This document shows positions 1 through 7,703 of a stretch of 64,000 nt of DNA, one piece after another. Below the pieces are notes generated by a model. The model made no database searches. It had not been told where the DNA came from and was given only the letters and a program-made list of their open reading frames with translations. Each line of letters begins with the position of its first letter. Position 1 is the stretch's first letter. Made by a program: the position numbers and the translations under genes. The DNA lies in the NCBI GenBank assembly GCA_007182875.1, contig AP019514.1, forward strand, positions 1,364,001 through 1,428,000. Direction: 5' to 3'. This DNA comes from Vreelandella sulfidaeris. Lineage in GTDB: Bacteria; Pseudomonadota; Gammaproteobacteria; Pseudomonadales; Halomonadaceae.

Positions 1-231
1 CCGCGCATGGTAACGCTGCCCCGTTGTACGGTTTTGCTGCAGCGCGTTTGATTGAGTAGCTCTCAGCATTACCGTTGCGGATAGGGCCAGTGTGGAAGGA
101 GTGAACGCATAAAGCACCCGTCAGTCATTGATATAGCGTCGATGCTAGCAAGGTGCTTTATTCCGGGTGACCGATGAGGCGATCGTTTTGGCAGCCTTAT
201 CGGCATTGTTCAGATAATGTCCGTTTATCAT
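1..231 (-). pseudogene. Decayed coding remnant at the left window edge
   Basis: Minus-strand codons starting at an ATG that overlaps the stop of the upstream gene (ATGA at 231-228) give MINGHYLNNADKAAK and then hit a stop. Coding-like sequence resumes in another frame (NGNAESYSIKRAAAKPYNG) and runs off the window edge. The overlap shows it belonged to the same transcription unit as the next two genes. A 9-bp inverted repeat, TAAAGCACC/GGTGCTTTA (111-119 and 151-159), lies inside. I do not recognise the family. The reading is inferred from plausible protein sequence only. Confidence 0.25.
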
Positions 232-431
232 TCATCGTTAATAAGCCCACTTAACCCTGTGCTATCAATAACAACACCGACCCATTCGTAGGTGGCCATC
301 ATGTCGGGCCATAAATGTAGCGCTGCCAGGGTGAGAATGTCCCTCAGCACCACGCCGCCAAGATTGGATCTCATCAGAACAAACAGGGTGCCAAAGAGTA
401 GGGCGGTTGGTGGTATAGGAAGTATAATCAG
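228..431 (-). pseudogene. Small hydrophobic protein, probable transfer-region remnant
   Basis: An open minus-strand frame reads as a small membrane protein: a hydrophobic N-terminal stretch (PPTALLFGTLFVLMRSN), a second hydrophobic segment around LTLAALHLW, and a tail ending STGLSGLINDE. The only ATG inside is at 374, but hydrophobic sequence extends upstream to about 431, so the true start is unclear or damaged. It begins where the DsbA-like gene ends and its stop overlaps the next ATG, so it sat in a tight operon. Family unknown. Small membrane proteins next to a DsbA-like protein are common in conjugative regions, which is the basis for the tentative call. Confidence 0.3.
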
Positions 432-1338
432 ATGTCCTTTTCGGCTAGGTATTTACCCTGGGCTTGAGCGGTATCTTCCGCTAAGGCCTCGGCTTCATCA
501 TCCACAATCATTCCGCGAATCATCGGATGTATGCTCCCATGGGCTTCGCGCCAAAGACAATCTCGGTGCGTCCGGTTTTATGATTAATGATCATTGAGGA
601 GGTCGTTGGGTTCATGTCCTGGTTCTGAGCACTGCGATTATCTTCACGGATTTGGGCGATCACGTCCTGGTCGTTCAATCAGGAGGCAAACGCTTCTTTG
701 TCCAGGCCAATCGATGTCGCCATGTCGGTCATGCTGCGCGCATTGGTAGCACTGCTGATGTTGTCGTAATGATCGTCCAAGTAAACCCAAAATGCTTTAT
801 TCCCAACAAGACGACCCGCACACTCAGAGGCCACGGCTTTCGGTTCCGACACAGGCTATAGATGATCGTCATCGGGAGGTACTGCGTATTGACTAGTCCA
901 TCACTGGCCTCGACCAATTGATTGGGCGTGCCGTGGAAGCGCTGAAAAAGGAACACTGCGTATCAGCAAAGGTATGAGGGTGAACCTTGCGTCGGGCTAC
1001 CGTATATCCAGTTGTCGCCTTCTACGCTGTCATGAAGCAAGTCATAGGATGCGAATTTCAGCACGCATGGCTTGCTGCTGATTTTCGTAATGCGCCTTGA
1101 TGCCTTCGGCAATAGCAGTGGAAAGGTTATCGTTACTGGTCGCCGGTGCGAGCTGTGAGTGTTGAATCTACGTCAAGATCGCGATGTTGTTGTCAATCTG
1201 ATCGTTCACGCTGACCATGCCAGTGGCATAAAGTGTTAAGACTGATCCAGCTGCTGCGCCGATAAACGAACCCAAACCACCGAGTAGTAGGGGATTAGCG
1301 ATGCTACTTTTCTTTGCTGCTACTGCCTTTCTGTTCAT
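428..1338 (-). pseudogene. DsbA-family thiol:disulfide protein with N-terminal anchor, decayed
   Basis: Reading across several frameshifts gives one protein of about 300 residues. It starts MNRKAVAAKKSSIANP, followed by a transmembrane segment (LLLGGLGSFIGAAAGSVL), a soluble linker, and a thioredoxin-like part with DTQCSFFQRFHGTPNQLVEA. In intact relatives that position holds a C-x-x-C motif; here only one Cys remains visible. The segment FWVYLDDHYDNISSA matches the helical insert typical of DsbA proteins. The C-terminal part ends AQAQGKYLAEKDI. Such membrane-anchored DsbA proteins fold extracytoplasmic proteins and are often carried by conjugative elements. The missing second active-site Cys and several stops suggest it is non-functional, although some breaks may be sequence errors. 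Confidence 0.4.
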
Positions 1339-1348
1339 CAAGGGTTTC

Positions 1349-1670
1349 TCACAAGTTTAAGTACGCCAACCAGACTGCTTTGGCAGCAATGGCTACGACA
1401 TAGCCAAGTCCGGCATTAATGATAGAAGCTACCAGGTGACTGAAAACGTCTACGGACTTCAGGTGATCTTTAACTGACAGCGCCATGACTATAATGCCGG
1501 GGATAAAGAACATCAGGTGACTACTGCTAACACTGTCAGTAAAACCGTTGCCCAAATAACCGGCAATAAACAGGTCTGCAAATAACCGCCAATGTATCCT
1601 CGAACTTGCCCGACGGATGCTGTGGTCGGTAGCGACTCTTTAAGGAACGTAAAATGGATTTTGTGAATAT
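1349..1670 (-). pseudogene. Small polytopic membrane protein, unknown family
   Basis: The last 68 codons are an uninterrupted ORF with two hydrophobic segments (MFFIPGIIVMALSV and AGLGYVVAIAAKAVWLAYL). The frame can be followed upstream through one shift near 1560 into KFEDTLAVI...LFIAGYLGNG. A good Shine-Dalgarno (AGGTAGGAG) lies just upstream at about 1680, but no standard start codon follows it. The gene ends 11 bases before the DsbA-like start, so it is probably the preceding operon member. No family recognised; a conjugation-associated inner-membrane protein would fit the neighbours. Confidence 0.3.
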
Positions 1671-1687
1671 AACTTTCTCCTACCTGG

Positions 1688-2105
1688 TTATGTTGTTAGC
1701 TCATCCACTTTACTGACCAAGCCGCGATCGACAAGCGTTACTGTCGCCTGCATCGACCTCTCAAGTACAACAGACCAAGAAGCAGGCAACATTCTAATGA
1801 TTTCCAACAGAAGCTGTTCATCTGCTAATTACAGGATCATACCCATCCACTCTTCAATTATCATTGGGCGAATTTCAAGCTGGCCCCATGATTGCAACCT
1901 TTGTGCACTTACATCTATTGCCTGATTGGCTAATACCAACACGGGACATTTCGAAGAAAGCCCATCGGTTTTACGTTAAATTAATACAGCAGTTTGGGCC
2001 GCACGCCATTCAACATCATCAACCACCATAACGCAGAATCAACGATGGGTGCTTCGAGTTGCTAATAGGGGCAAGTTCTGATCTATCTGATATAGGCGCG
2101 CAGCG
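1688..2105 (-). pseudogene. Unidentified gene remnant with in-frame stop
   Basis: Minus-strand reading gives VMVVDDVEWRAAQTAVLI, then after a shift CPVLVLANQAIDVSAQRLQ and IRPMIIEEWMGMIL, an in-frame TAA, and in the same frame LADEQLLLEIIRMLPASW through to VSKVDELTT and a stop. The in-frame TAA is a substitution-type lesion, not an indel, which supports real decay. The start is not visible. I do not recognise the family. It precedes the small membrane-protein gene by about 20 bases, so it was probably co-transcribed with it. Confidence 0.25.
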
Positions 2106-2251
2106 TATATCTGCGTTTGTCTACTACGCCCATACAATAGATCGTCTAAATACATCGTCTGTCGTTCCGGTTAAGAAAAATGTATTTTAGCGTCTTCAAA
2201 ATCCGGGAATTGTAGATTAGGGTGCAATTTTGAGGGGGTTAATGGCTTTTA

Positions 2252-2745
2252 CTAGATATCAAAATTGAACGTGGCACTACCATTTTTTGCATAATTGCGA
2301 AGCATTGAGCAAACCATACGATCGTCATAAGCGTCTTCATCGGTCGTGTACCGTAGAGGTGAATTTTCAGCATTACGGATACATACTAAAGGTGGGCCTT
2401 CCAACTTCTTCCGCGAAACAAAAGCCAGGAAGGTATCAATAATGATGTCAACTTTTCTAATCTCAATAAAATAGTGTGGTTTTCAGAACGTTGCAGACTG
2501 CCCCAAGGCGGAAAAGCTCAAAGAACCGCGCAATAGACGATGAGGTATTTCTGCTTTCTCTAACTGGTAAGATACCAGGGAGCTTGCCTCAAGACATTCC
2601 ATCGAATGATCAACCACCACATCAGAGCAGAGCTCGTAAATTAATTGAAGGACAGAGAGGTCAAGGTTGCATTATAGTGTTTTTCAGCAAAAAATTCACA
2701 GAGCGACAAGTTTAAGCGTCTTTTGAGTAATAAATGTTTGTTCAT
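2252..2745 (-). pseudogene. Putative transglutaminase-like (papain-fold) protein, interrupted
   Basis: From ATG 2745 (MNKHLLLKRRLNLSL) the reading continues with one shift into ECLEASSLVSYQLEKAEIPH, reaches an in-frame TGA after GQSATF, and continues in the same frame as HYFIEIRKVDIIIDTFLAFV to a stop after NGSATFNFDI. The order Cys with a following helix, then HYFIEI, then IIDTF, resembles the Cys-His-Asp core of transglutaminase-like proteins. That match is by motif spacing only. Length would be about 160 residues. The in-frame TGA argues for a pseudogene, but a single read error could also produce it. Confidence 0.3.
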
Positions 2746-2857
2746 TTAGAGAGTCATACTTGATGGCTATCATTTAATAGACCTTATTCAGATAACCGTA
2801 AAGAGATGCTTGGATAAGATTAATGAACGCCTGCAAGCTCTACTCGTAAACCAGCAC

Positions 2858-2905
2858 GACGCCCACAGGCGTTTTATGCATACCCATCATGACGCCCACA
2901 GGCGT
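2858..2905. repeat. Two direct copies of a short palindromic hairpin
   Basis: The 15-mer GACGCCCACAGGCGT occurs at 2858-2872 and 2891-2905. Each copy folds as ACGCC-CACA-GGCGT. The first is followed by TTTT and could act as a weak terminator. A related perfect palindrome occurs at 3994-4011. There is no coding sequence here; the copies lie upstream of the interrupted gene that starts at 2745. Confidence 0.5.
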
Positions 2906-3360
2906 CTCTGGCTAAAAGCATAAATGATTATTTATACTTTAATCACACGCATCGCTTCTTTAATTGTTTGCTAAATTTGTACATATAGCTCCCGCTAAAA
3001 ATTCCAAATTAACGCATAAAATCGCAGTTAGTTTGATTTCGGCTGCAAAACAGCTCGTAGAAGGTCGTCTCTGAGTGCGTTCAGGGTAGCACCCTATGGC
3101 TCCCCCCTAGGTTGGTCAGCGGAAAGCTGCCACAGGGCCTATGTAGGTCTTCTGTGAGGGAGGGAGAAGGTGCTGCCTCGCAGGTCAGACTGCGATTAAG
3201 GCTAACGGAGGGTGCCTAAAGCATTTTGTAAGCTTTCAGCTGTGATCGCTGTTTCGCGAGCAGTTTTGTCATCTCACGACAAACCTTAAATTTTCTCCAT
3301 AACTCTAACGATCTCTTTCCCCAATCCAAAAGACCAGCTATATCTTTTCAAGACATGTAT
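2906..3360. other. Intergenic stretch, no gene recognised
   Basis: No convincing reading frame on either strand. From about 3090 to 3240 the sequence is locally G/C-rich with several complementary short segments (for example GGGTAGCACCC), which could fold as a structured RNA. I cannot assign it to a known RNA family. Confidence 0.3.
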
Positions 3361-3617
3361 TTAGACCTGTTTTGCGTAAGTGTTGAGCTTTGATCTTACT
3401 AGCGCCCTCATGTTTAATTTAAAAGCTTTGTAGTACGATATTTCTAATGAGTCCTCGCGGTGCCGGTTTCTCACGCCAAGAGAATTACCATACCGCCCAT
3501 CAGCACGGTATTCATCTATCTCTTCCCAGAATTCGTCTGAAATGAAACTGCAAGTAGCTAAACCTTCTTCAGCTCAAATTTGAGTTCTGCAATCCTCTCG
3601 TCCACTTCGTCAGCCAT
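3361..3617 (-). pseudogene. Short hypothetical protein with one frameshift
   Basis: From ATG 3617 the minus strand reads MADEVDERIAELKFELKK. A one-base shift then leads to LATCSFISDEFWEEIDEY, RADGRYGNSLGVRNRHREDS and a basic C-terminus ending RSKLNTYAKQV before TAA. The continuous charged, helix-like sequence across a single indel suggests a real gene of about 85 residues with an acidic coiled N-terminus and a basic C-terminus. No family recognised. It could be active if the indel is a sequence error. Confidence 0.35.
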
Positions 3618-3689
3618 CGATGAGCAAAGCTCGACCATTCAACCTGCGCGGACTTCTGGTGAGTCTATCAACTGCTGAATATGTGTTGG

Positions 3690-3930
3690 GGAGTCGTATA
3701 TTTTGATGGGGAACATCCTGCCCATTCCCCACGTTAATATCTGTCTGGGGAAGCAACATGTTTTCGACCGCTTTTGCGTGTGAGATGCGACGAGTGGCCA
3801 CCGAATGTAAAACGAACTGGGGCGGGGAAATACGATGTGTTCCCCAGACTGACTTGGTTTTCCTAATTTAACAAGCTAGGGCTTTATCTTAAATAGATCC
3901 ATAAGCTTTTTAGTCAGTCTGGGGAATGCG
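3690..3930. repeat. Cluster of TGGGGAA-type boxes with a 14-bp inverted repeat
   Basis: TGGGGAA or its complement appears repeatedly: near 3706 (GATGGGGAACATCC), near 3724 (CATTCCCCAC), at 3744-3752 (TCTGGGGAA), at 3840-3853 (TTCCCCAGACTGAC) and at 3913-3926 (GTCAGTCTGGGGAA). The last two are a perfect 14-bp inverted repeat about 60 bases apart. No reliable gene overlaps. The arrangement could be a set of protein-binding boxes (replication, partition or repressor sites) or a decayed repeat; function unknown. Confidence 0.4.
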
Positions 3931-3993
3931 TTTAAATCAAGCATAAAGCTTTCTTCTGCAAAAAGGCTACTCGAAATGATCAATAGTTTCAAA

Positions 3994-4011
3994 AGACGCC
4001 TGCAGGCGTCT
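3994..4011. repeat. Perfect 18-bp palindrome AGACGCCTGCAGGCGTCT
   Basis: The sequence equals its own reverse complement over 18 bases and is related to the two hairpins at 2858-2905. It lies in an AT-rich stretch (about 3930-4370) where I see no gene. It could be a terminator core or a dimeric-protein site. Confidence 0.5.
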
Positions 4012-4373
4012 CGTTGGAATACGTATATTAATGTTTTATGATTAACATGCTCTGTGATTTGTTTTGTTATCGTTAAGAGGTAGGCTAAATAGGCGTAATA
4101 TTTGAACAGATATTATGTGTTTGGAGGCAATATCCATTAATGGAAGAGTCAATGTAAATCCTTAATTCGTATTTTTAAATCTGCTTTGCATTGATAAGAT
4201 TGCTAAATAAAATTTATTAAAATGAGTAATTTGGAATTTTGGCGGCCGAAATTAAATGCAGTAGCGAGAGGCTTGCCTAGACTTTGTTGATTGGTTCCTG
4301 ATTCTGAAAATTAAGTTAACTAGAAATGCACTGATACCGGAAAATATTGTTTATTTTTATGTGATATTTATTT

Positions 4374-4601
4374 ATGACGACGCAAATTAAGTTGCTATGC
4401 TTATTGTTAGCTCTGTATTGCATAGTTGAAAGTATTAGAAATAATTGCAAAGATAATCGAAATGTCAGCAACAAGCCTGCGTCAGTCGAACTGTACAATC
4501 CAATTAGCGTTAGTAGAATTCTGTACGCCCCTGCGGCCTCTAGCGTGACCCCCGTGAGCTGCAACATACAAAAAGTAAAAATAACGAGGGAAAAATGCTA
4601 A
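4374..4601 (+). CDS. Small ORF with signal-like N-terminus, uncertain
   Basis: A 75-codon ORF begins MTTQIKLLCLLLALYCIVES, which resembles a short signal peptide or membrane anchor, followed by a Cys-containing polar tail ending KVKITREKC. There is no good ribosome-binding site upstream, and an overlapping minus-strand ORF of similar length exists, so coding is doubtful. No family recognised. It lies in AT-rich DNA and runs toward the terminator of the minus-strand small-protein pair. Confidence 0.2.
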   Translation: MTTQIKLLCLLLALYCIVESIRNNCKDNRNVSNKPASVELYNPISVSRILYAPAASSVTPVSCNIQKVKITREKC

Positions 4602-4644
4602 ATAAATTTAATAAATAACGAGTACGATACGTGATGTTTCCCCC

Positions 4645-4668
4645 AAAAAAAACGCCATGTTGGCGGTT
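4645..4668 (-). terminator. Rho-independent terminator of the small membrane-protein pair
   Basis: On the minus strand a CGCCA-ACA-TGGCG hairpin is followed by eight T residues, directly after the stop codon of the 37-residue membrane protein. Confidence 0.75.
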
Positions 4669-4682
4669 CTTAACAGTGAGTT

Positions 4683-4796
4683 TTACCAATGCTTATTTTT
4701 TCGATTAAGACGGTGTACACCAATAGTGAGCAATACCGCAATAAATAATGGTGTACAAAGCAATAAAAATTTGATACTTAAAATTTCATGAATCAT
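4683..4796 (-). CDS. 37-residue single-span membrane protein
   Basis: The frame from ATG 4796 gives MIHEILSIKFLLLCTP, continues through one hydrophobic helix (LFIAVLLTIGVHRL) and ends with a basic tail, NRKNKHW. A strong Shine-Dalgarno (GGGGGAG) lies about 9 bases upstream, inside the preceding gene, and a strong terminator follows the stop. The ATG overlaps the upstream gene's TGA (ATGA), so translation is coupled. Size and topology (one helix, positive C-terminus) fit small membrane proteins such as type I toxins, holin partners or regulatory microproteins. No family can be assigned. Confidence 0.5.
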   Translation of the reverse strand: MIHEILSIKFLLLCTPLFIAVLLTIGVHRLNRKNKHW

Positions 4797-5006
4797 TTTG
4801 TCTTCTCCCCCATGTCTAATTTTATTTTATTATAAAGGCATGTGAAAGTTGTTAATATCCCTACGACTATCGCAAGTATTCCAGTCTTCAAACCAACCTC
4901 ATCCAAGAATAAGGTTAAGACGATGCTTAGAGATGTAATTAAAACCCCTAATCGTTGACAAGCATTATTCGCCTCTAAAAAAGAGAGCGTAAAATTTTTC
5001 TTGCAT
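4793..5006 (-). CDS. Approximately 70-residue two-span membrane protein (one homopolymer shift)
   Basis: From ATG 5006, preceded by AGGTGA 6 bases upstream, the frame reads MQEKFYALF and then stops unless one T is removed from a run of six. With five T residues it continues LEANNACQRLGVLITSLSIV and on through two hydrophobic segments (GVLITSLSIVLTLFL and GILAIVVGILTTFTCLY), ending KIKLDMGEKTK. The stop overlaps the ATG of the 37-residue protein. Together they form a two-gene unit with its own terminator. Function unknown; a phage-type holin/regulator pair and a small membrane-stress module are both possible. Confidence 0.45.
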
Positions 5007-5247
5007 CTCGAGTCACCTATTTAATTTATATTTAAAATTTTTACCAGCTTCTAAAAGGATACCGCACTTTTGCGCAGGGCAAGTCGAATCTGCATATTTT
5101 TATTCTTGCTATTTGTGTCATCGCGCTATTGCGCTGCTATTTTCTATTATATAATTTCATCTGTTTAAACCAGTCAGATTTAGATGAATTGCTAAGATTT
5201 TTTGTATTTTCTAGATTATGGTTTGTTTGCTACTGAGGAAGAATAAA

Positions 5248-5616
5248 ATGAAAATTATTGGGAAGTTGGAAATCAATACCGTTACAGACGTGATATGTGA
5301 TGTATGTCTTTGTTCTACTCGAATTGCATCTGATACACTTGAGTTTGCGACGCTAAAAGCTCATTGGGGCTATGGCTCTGAGCATGATGGCGAGCGATAC
5401 GAGTTGCATCTATGTGAAAGTTGTTTTTTTAACACAGTGTCATACTTAAAACAAGAACGAAGCATACAAAACTTGTTCAGCGACGACGACAAGGCCAATT
5501 GTAACGGTGAGGGCGAAAAATTAGGTTGGTGGCCACTGACTCCTTTTTCGGCAATAATGATTGAGCTAAACACTAGCCCGATAAATACACAAACAGTTTG
5601 CAGTTTTGTTATTTGA
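5248..5616 (+). CDS. Zinc-ribbon-like hypothetical protein
   Basis: ATG 5248 (MKIIGKLEINTV) is preferred over the upstream ATG 5218 because GAGGAAG lies at correct spacing before it. The protein has CDVCLCSTR near the N-terminus and HLCESCFFNTVSYLKQER about 50 residues later: two C-x-x-C pairs in the pattern of a small treble-clef or zinc-ribbon family widespread on plasmids, prophages and islands in proteobacteria. The core ends near LGWW; the last 25 residues look unrelated and may reflect a shifted 3' end. It probably binds zinc; its partner is unknown. Transcribed divergently from the small membrane-protein pair. Confidence 0.6.
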   Translation: MKIIGKLEINTVTDVICDVCLCSTRIASDTLEFATLKAHWGYGSEHDGERYELHLCESCFFNTVSYLKQERSIQNLFSDDDKANCNGEGEKLGWWPLTPFSAIMIELNTSPINTQTVCSFVI

Positions 5617-6111
5617 TTCTAGGTGTTAACATCTTTTTTTCTTTTCTCACTCTTTGGCAGCTCTTACAGACAGCGGCACTTAGTATGTTTGCCTATCTAT
5701 ATAACGCTGAAGAGCGAGTTGCTAGTAATCATTGAAAACATGTTGTTGTACATTGCTTAATAGTCCAGTTCAAGTCTAGCAAGACATGATTACTTAGGGT
5801 TTGTCGAATGGATAAAAAGACTTAACATCTAATTCGCAAATACTAAGCATATGCTAGTGACCATGTCAGCAGCTATAGTAGCTTCATTGCCTAGAGACCC
5901 ATGTAGTCGGTGTCTAGGCTATGTTAGAGGTAAGGAGGGAGTGAGTAAACGCGCTGTTAATACACACTTCGACTACCGGTAATAGTCAAACTTTACAGCA
6001 CTCAGCCATCAAATATAATTTTTATGCCCCATATTAAGGCCGAGGGATTAGCTTATAGCGAATCCATCTAAGCATGGGTTGATCGTCTTTTTATGTACGT
6101 TAGTCTAAAGA
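5617..6111. other. Intergenic, no protein gene; upstream region of the candidate RNA
   Basis: No supported ORF. It contains a hairpin-forming segment near 5889-5920 (GCCTAGA...TCTAGGC) followed by an AGGAGG-like purine stretch near 5932-5940. A plausible promoter for the RNA at 6112 is TTGATC (6079-6084) with TAGTCT at 6101-6106. Confidence 0.35.
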
Positions 6112-6216
6112 TGTCGGCGGCAGGAAGCCGCTTTAGAAATGGATGTCTCGCTCAGGACGAGCGGCCACAAGCCAGGAAGGTAGATGTTAGAAACGCCCCA
6201 TGATTGGGGCGTTTTT
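6112..6216 (+). ncRNA. Candidate CsrB/RsmY-type regulatory RNA
   Basis: A short non-coding segment carries repeated GGA motifs displayed in hairpin loops, the signature of RNAs that titrate CsrA/RsmA. The first hairpin is GCGGC-AGGAA-GCCGC (6117-6131) and the second CGCTC-AGGAC-GAGCG (6149-6163). Another AGGA lies at 6174-6177 and a single-stranded ATGGATG near 6139. It ends in a 10-bp rho-independent terminator (6191-6214) with T5. The total of about 105 nt matches RsmY/RsmZ sizes. Promoter-like hexamers lie just upstream. The motif pattern is seen directly; the family assignment is inference. I found no clear GacA box upstream. Confidence 0.55.
6191..6216 (+). terminator. Rho-independent terminator of the candidate sRNA
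   Basis: AAACGCCCCA-TGAT-TGGGGCGTTT is a perfect 10-bp stem followed by a T run. Confidence 0.8.
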
Positions 6217-6327
6217 GTCTGTTGTAGGAGTTGGTTTACAAAACTATCACTGGTTTCCTGCATAACTAATCCTTTAAGACCATTATGCTGTAGATGTGAC
6301 GCCAGGATCGCCGCTCAAGCATGGCGG

Positions 6328-6617
6328 ATGCGTTACACCATGGAAGTGATGTTTGATAGCGAAGGGAATCTGAATGCCTGGGACGGCATGCCTGCCTTTA
6401 CGCTGAAAACAACACTTAAAATACAAAGCATTACGTGAAACAGATGCTCGCATTGTCATCCGACAGCTTATGGTGCTTCTGAGAGCGGTGGGGCTAGCCA
6501 GTGGTAATGCCTTTATTATGGCCGCTCGCTATTCTGGTTGAGCTGGCTGATGCCGCTGGAGTGATCCTCGTTCATATGAACCGCATTTTTCAGGCGCTTC
6601 GTTCGGAAGGCTTCTGA
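6328..6617 (+). pseudogene. Hypothetical protein with indels
   Basis: The frame from ATG 6328 gives MRYTMEVMFDSEGNLNAWDG and MPAFTLKTTLK. After a one-base shift near 6421 it continues ALRETDARIVIRQLMVLLRA and VGLASGNAFIMAARYSG, then after another shift VELADAAGVILVHMNRIFQA to the stop at 6617. The result is a coherent protein of about 96 residues, mostly helical after residue 35. Family not recognised. It lies between the candidate sRNA and the convergent PrlF-like gene. Confidence 0.35.
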
Positions 6618-6635
6618 TAGTGATTCTCAGTGGAT

Positions 6636-6969
6636 TCATGCGTCATCATCCTTTACAGGTAGTACTTCATCTAGGTCTACATCAATACCTGACGTAAGAC
6701 GTTCGGCAGCGGCAAAAGCGCCATTGGTAACAAGACGAATGTTTTCCGGATGTTCGAGCAAATCGTGCTCTAGGAACGCCAAAAGCTGTTTTTAACGAAC
6801 TCTTGGCTAGACTCATCGTTAGCGCGTGAGAGTATCACTTCCCATTGGCTCGAATCGTATAGTGAATTCGATCATGTGGTTTCAGCTTTAGTGCCTGACA
6901 CACCGATTTGGGCACCATCGTTTGGTAGTGATCTGATAGGGTGGTGTACGCCTGAGTGGAAGTGGTCAT
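6636..6969 (-). pseudogene. prlF: PrlF/SohA-type antitoxin, frameshifted and without toxin
   Basis: From ATG 6969 the protein starts MTTSTQAYTTLSDHYQTMVP and KSVCQALKLKPHDRIHYTI, an AbrB-type swapped-hairpin DNA-binding domain as in PrlF. After one-base shifts it continues ILSRANDESSQEFVKN and FLAFLEHDLLEHPENIRLV and ends TSGIDVDLDEVLPVKDDDA, matching the PrlF C-terminus (helix plus acidic GxDxDxD tail). PrlF normally neutralises the RNase YhaV encoded just downstream. No YhaV gene follows here: the downstream side is occupied by a convergent hypothetical gene. It is therefore an orphan and probably a decayed remnant of a toxin-antitoxin module. Confidence 0.6.
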
Positions 6970-7370
6970 GTTCGGTCATCCGTTCGATGATATGGCTAAA
7001 TTGATGCAAACGCATCGTCGAGGGGCGATCAACAAGTATCACAACTACATAATGGTAACTGTTGAGGTTATTTCAGGGTTGACGCAGCATAGTGGGTAAC
7101 GTAAGAGCGATCGAAGCCGACCACATCTACCGACCAGACCAGAGCACCATAGCGCATAAGCTAAGGCTTGATCAGTAAACCGTGTTGGCAAGAACTACCT
7201 TAACGCTTACATTGTTACACATAAAATTCCACGCAGTGTAAAACTAAAGTACCCAATTAATACAACCTGCAGGTGTTCAGCCCGATATTCAACTTAACTA
7301 ATTCTCAGAGTGAGTTCCTTGATATTCTCTGGGCGGATGAGATTCCTTATGGCACTACCGAATCAAAAAT
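6970..7370. other. Intergenic, nothing identified
   Basis: No supported gene on either strand and no strong hairpin with a T run. An imperfect palindrome lies near 7266 (CCTGCAGG core). Confidence 0.3.
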
Positions 7371-7544
7371 ATGATGTCTCATCAAATATATGCTGCTGGA
7401 CAATCTCTGACGCAGAAAGGGCTTCTTAAGTTTTTCAAGGTCAAGGATAGTGAAACCACCGAAGAAGATTTTTCTTTGACAGAAGAGGCAGAGGTTACGT
7501 TGCAAGAACGAATATTAAAAAAAAGCCTAAGCGTAAGGTTGTAA
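7371..7544 (+). CDS. 57-codon ORF of uncertain status
   Basis: From ATG 7371 the frame reads MMSHQIYAAGQSLTQKGLLK, then an acidic middle (TTEEDFSLTEEAEVTLQER) and a basic end (KKSLSVRL). Composition is protein-like, and an A7 run near the 3' end could hide a longer frame. No ribosome-binding site stands out and I recognise no family. It ends about 160 bases before the repeat that carries the GlxA 3' end. Confidence 0.25.
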   Translation: MMSHQIYAAGQSLTQKGLLKFFKVKDSETTEEDFSLTEEAEVTLQERILKKSLSVRL

Positions 7545-7703
7545 GGATCTCACTTAGATTTGTATACGCTCCTGGTTCATCAGGTGGTGGAGCACCTGGT
7601 GCCAAAACAAAGTTAATTTAACAATCTGCTGCACAGCGACCGATTTTCTGCCACTTCGCGGCTCCAAACCAGCGCGTGAGCTGGGCGTTATATCAGTGTC
7701 GAC

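Noticed and set aside
292..861. Plus-strand ORFs of 101 and 69 residues
   Set aside because: The minus strand carries the DsbA-like and small membrane-protein remnants; the plus frames look compositionally random.
3610..3801. Minus-strand ORF of 63 residues
   Set aside because: It overlaps the TGGGGAA box cluster, lacks a ribosome-binding site and shows no family features.
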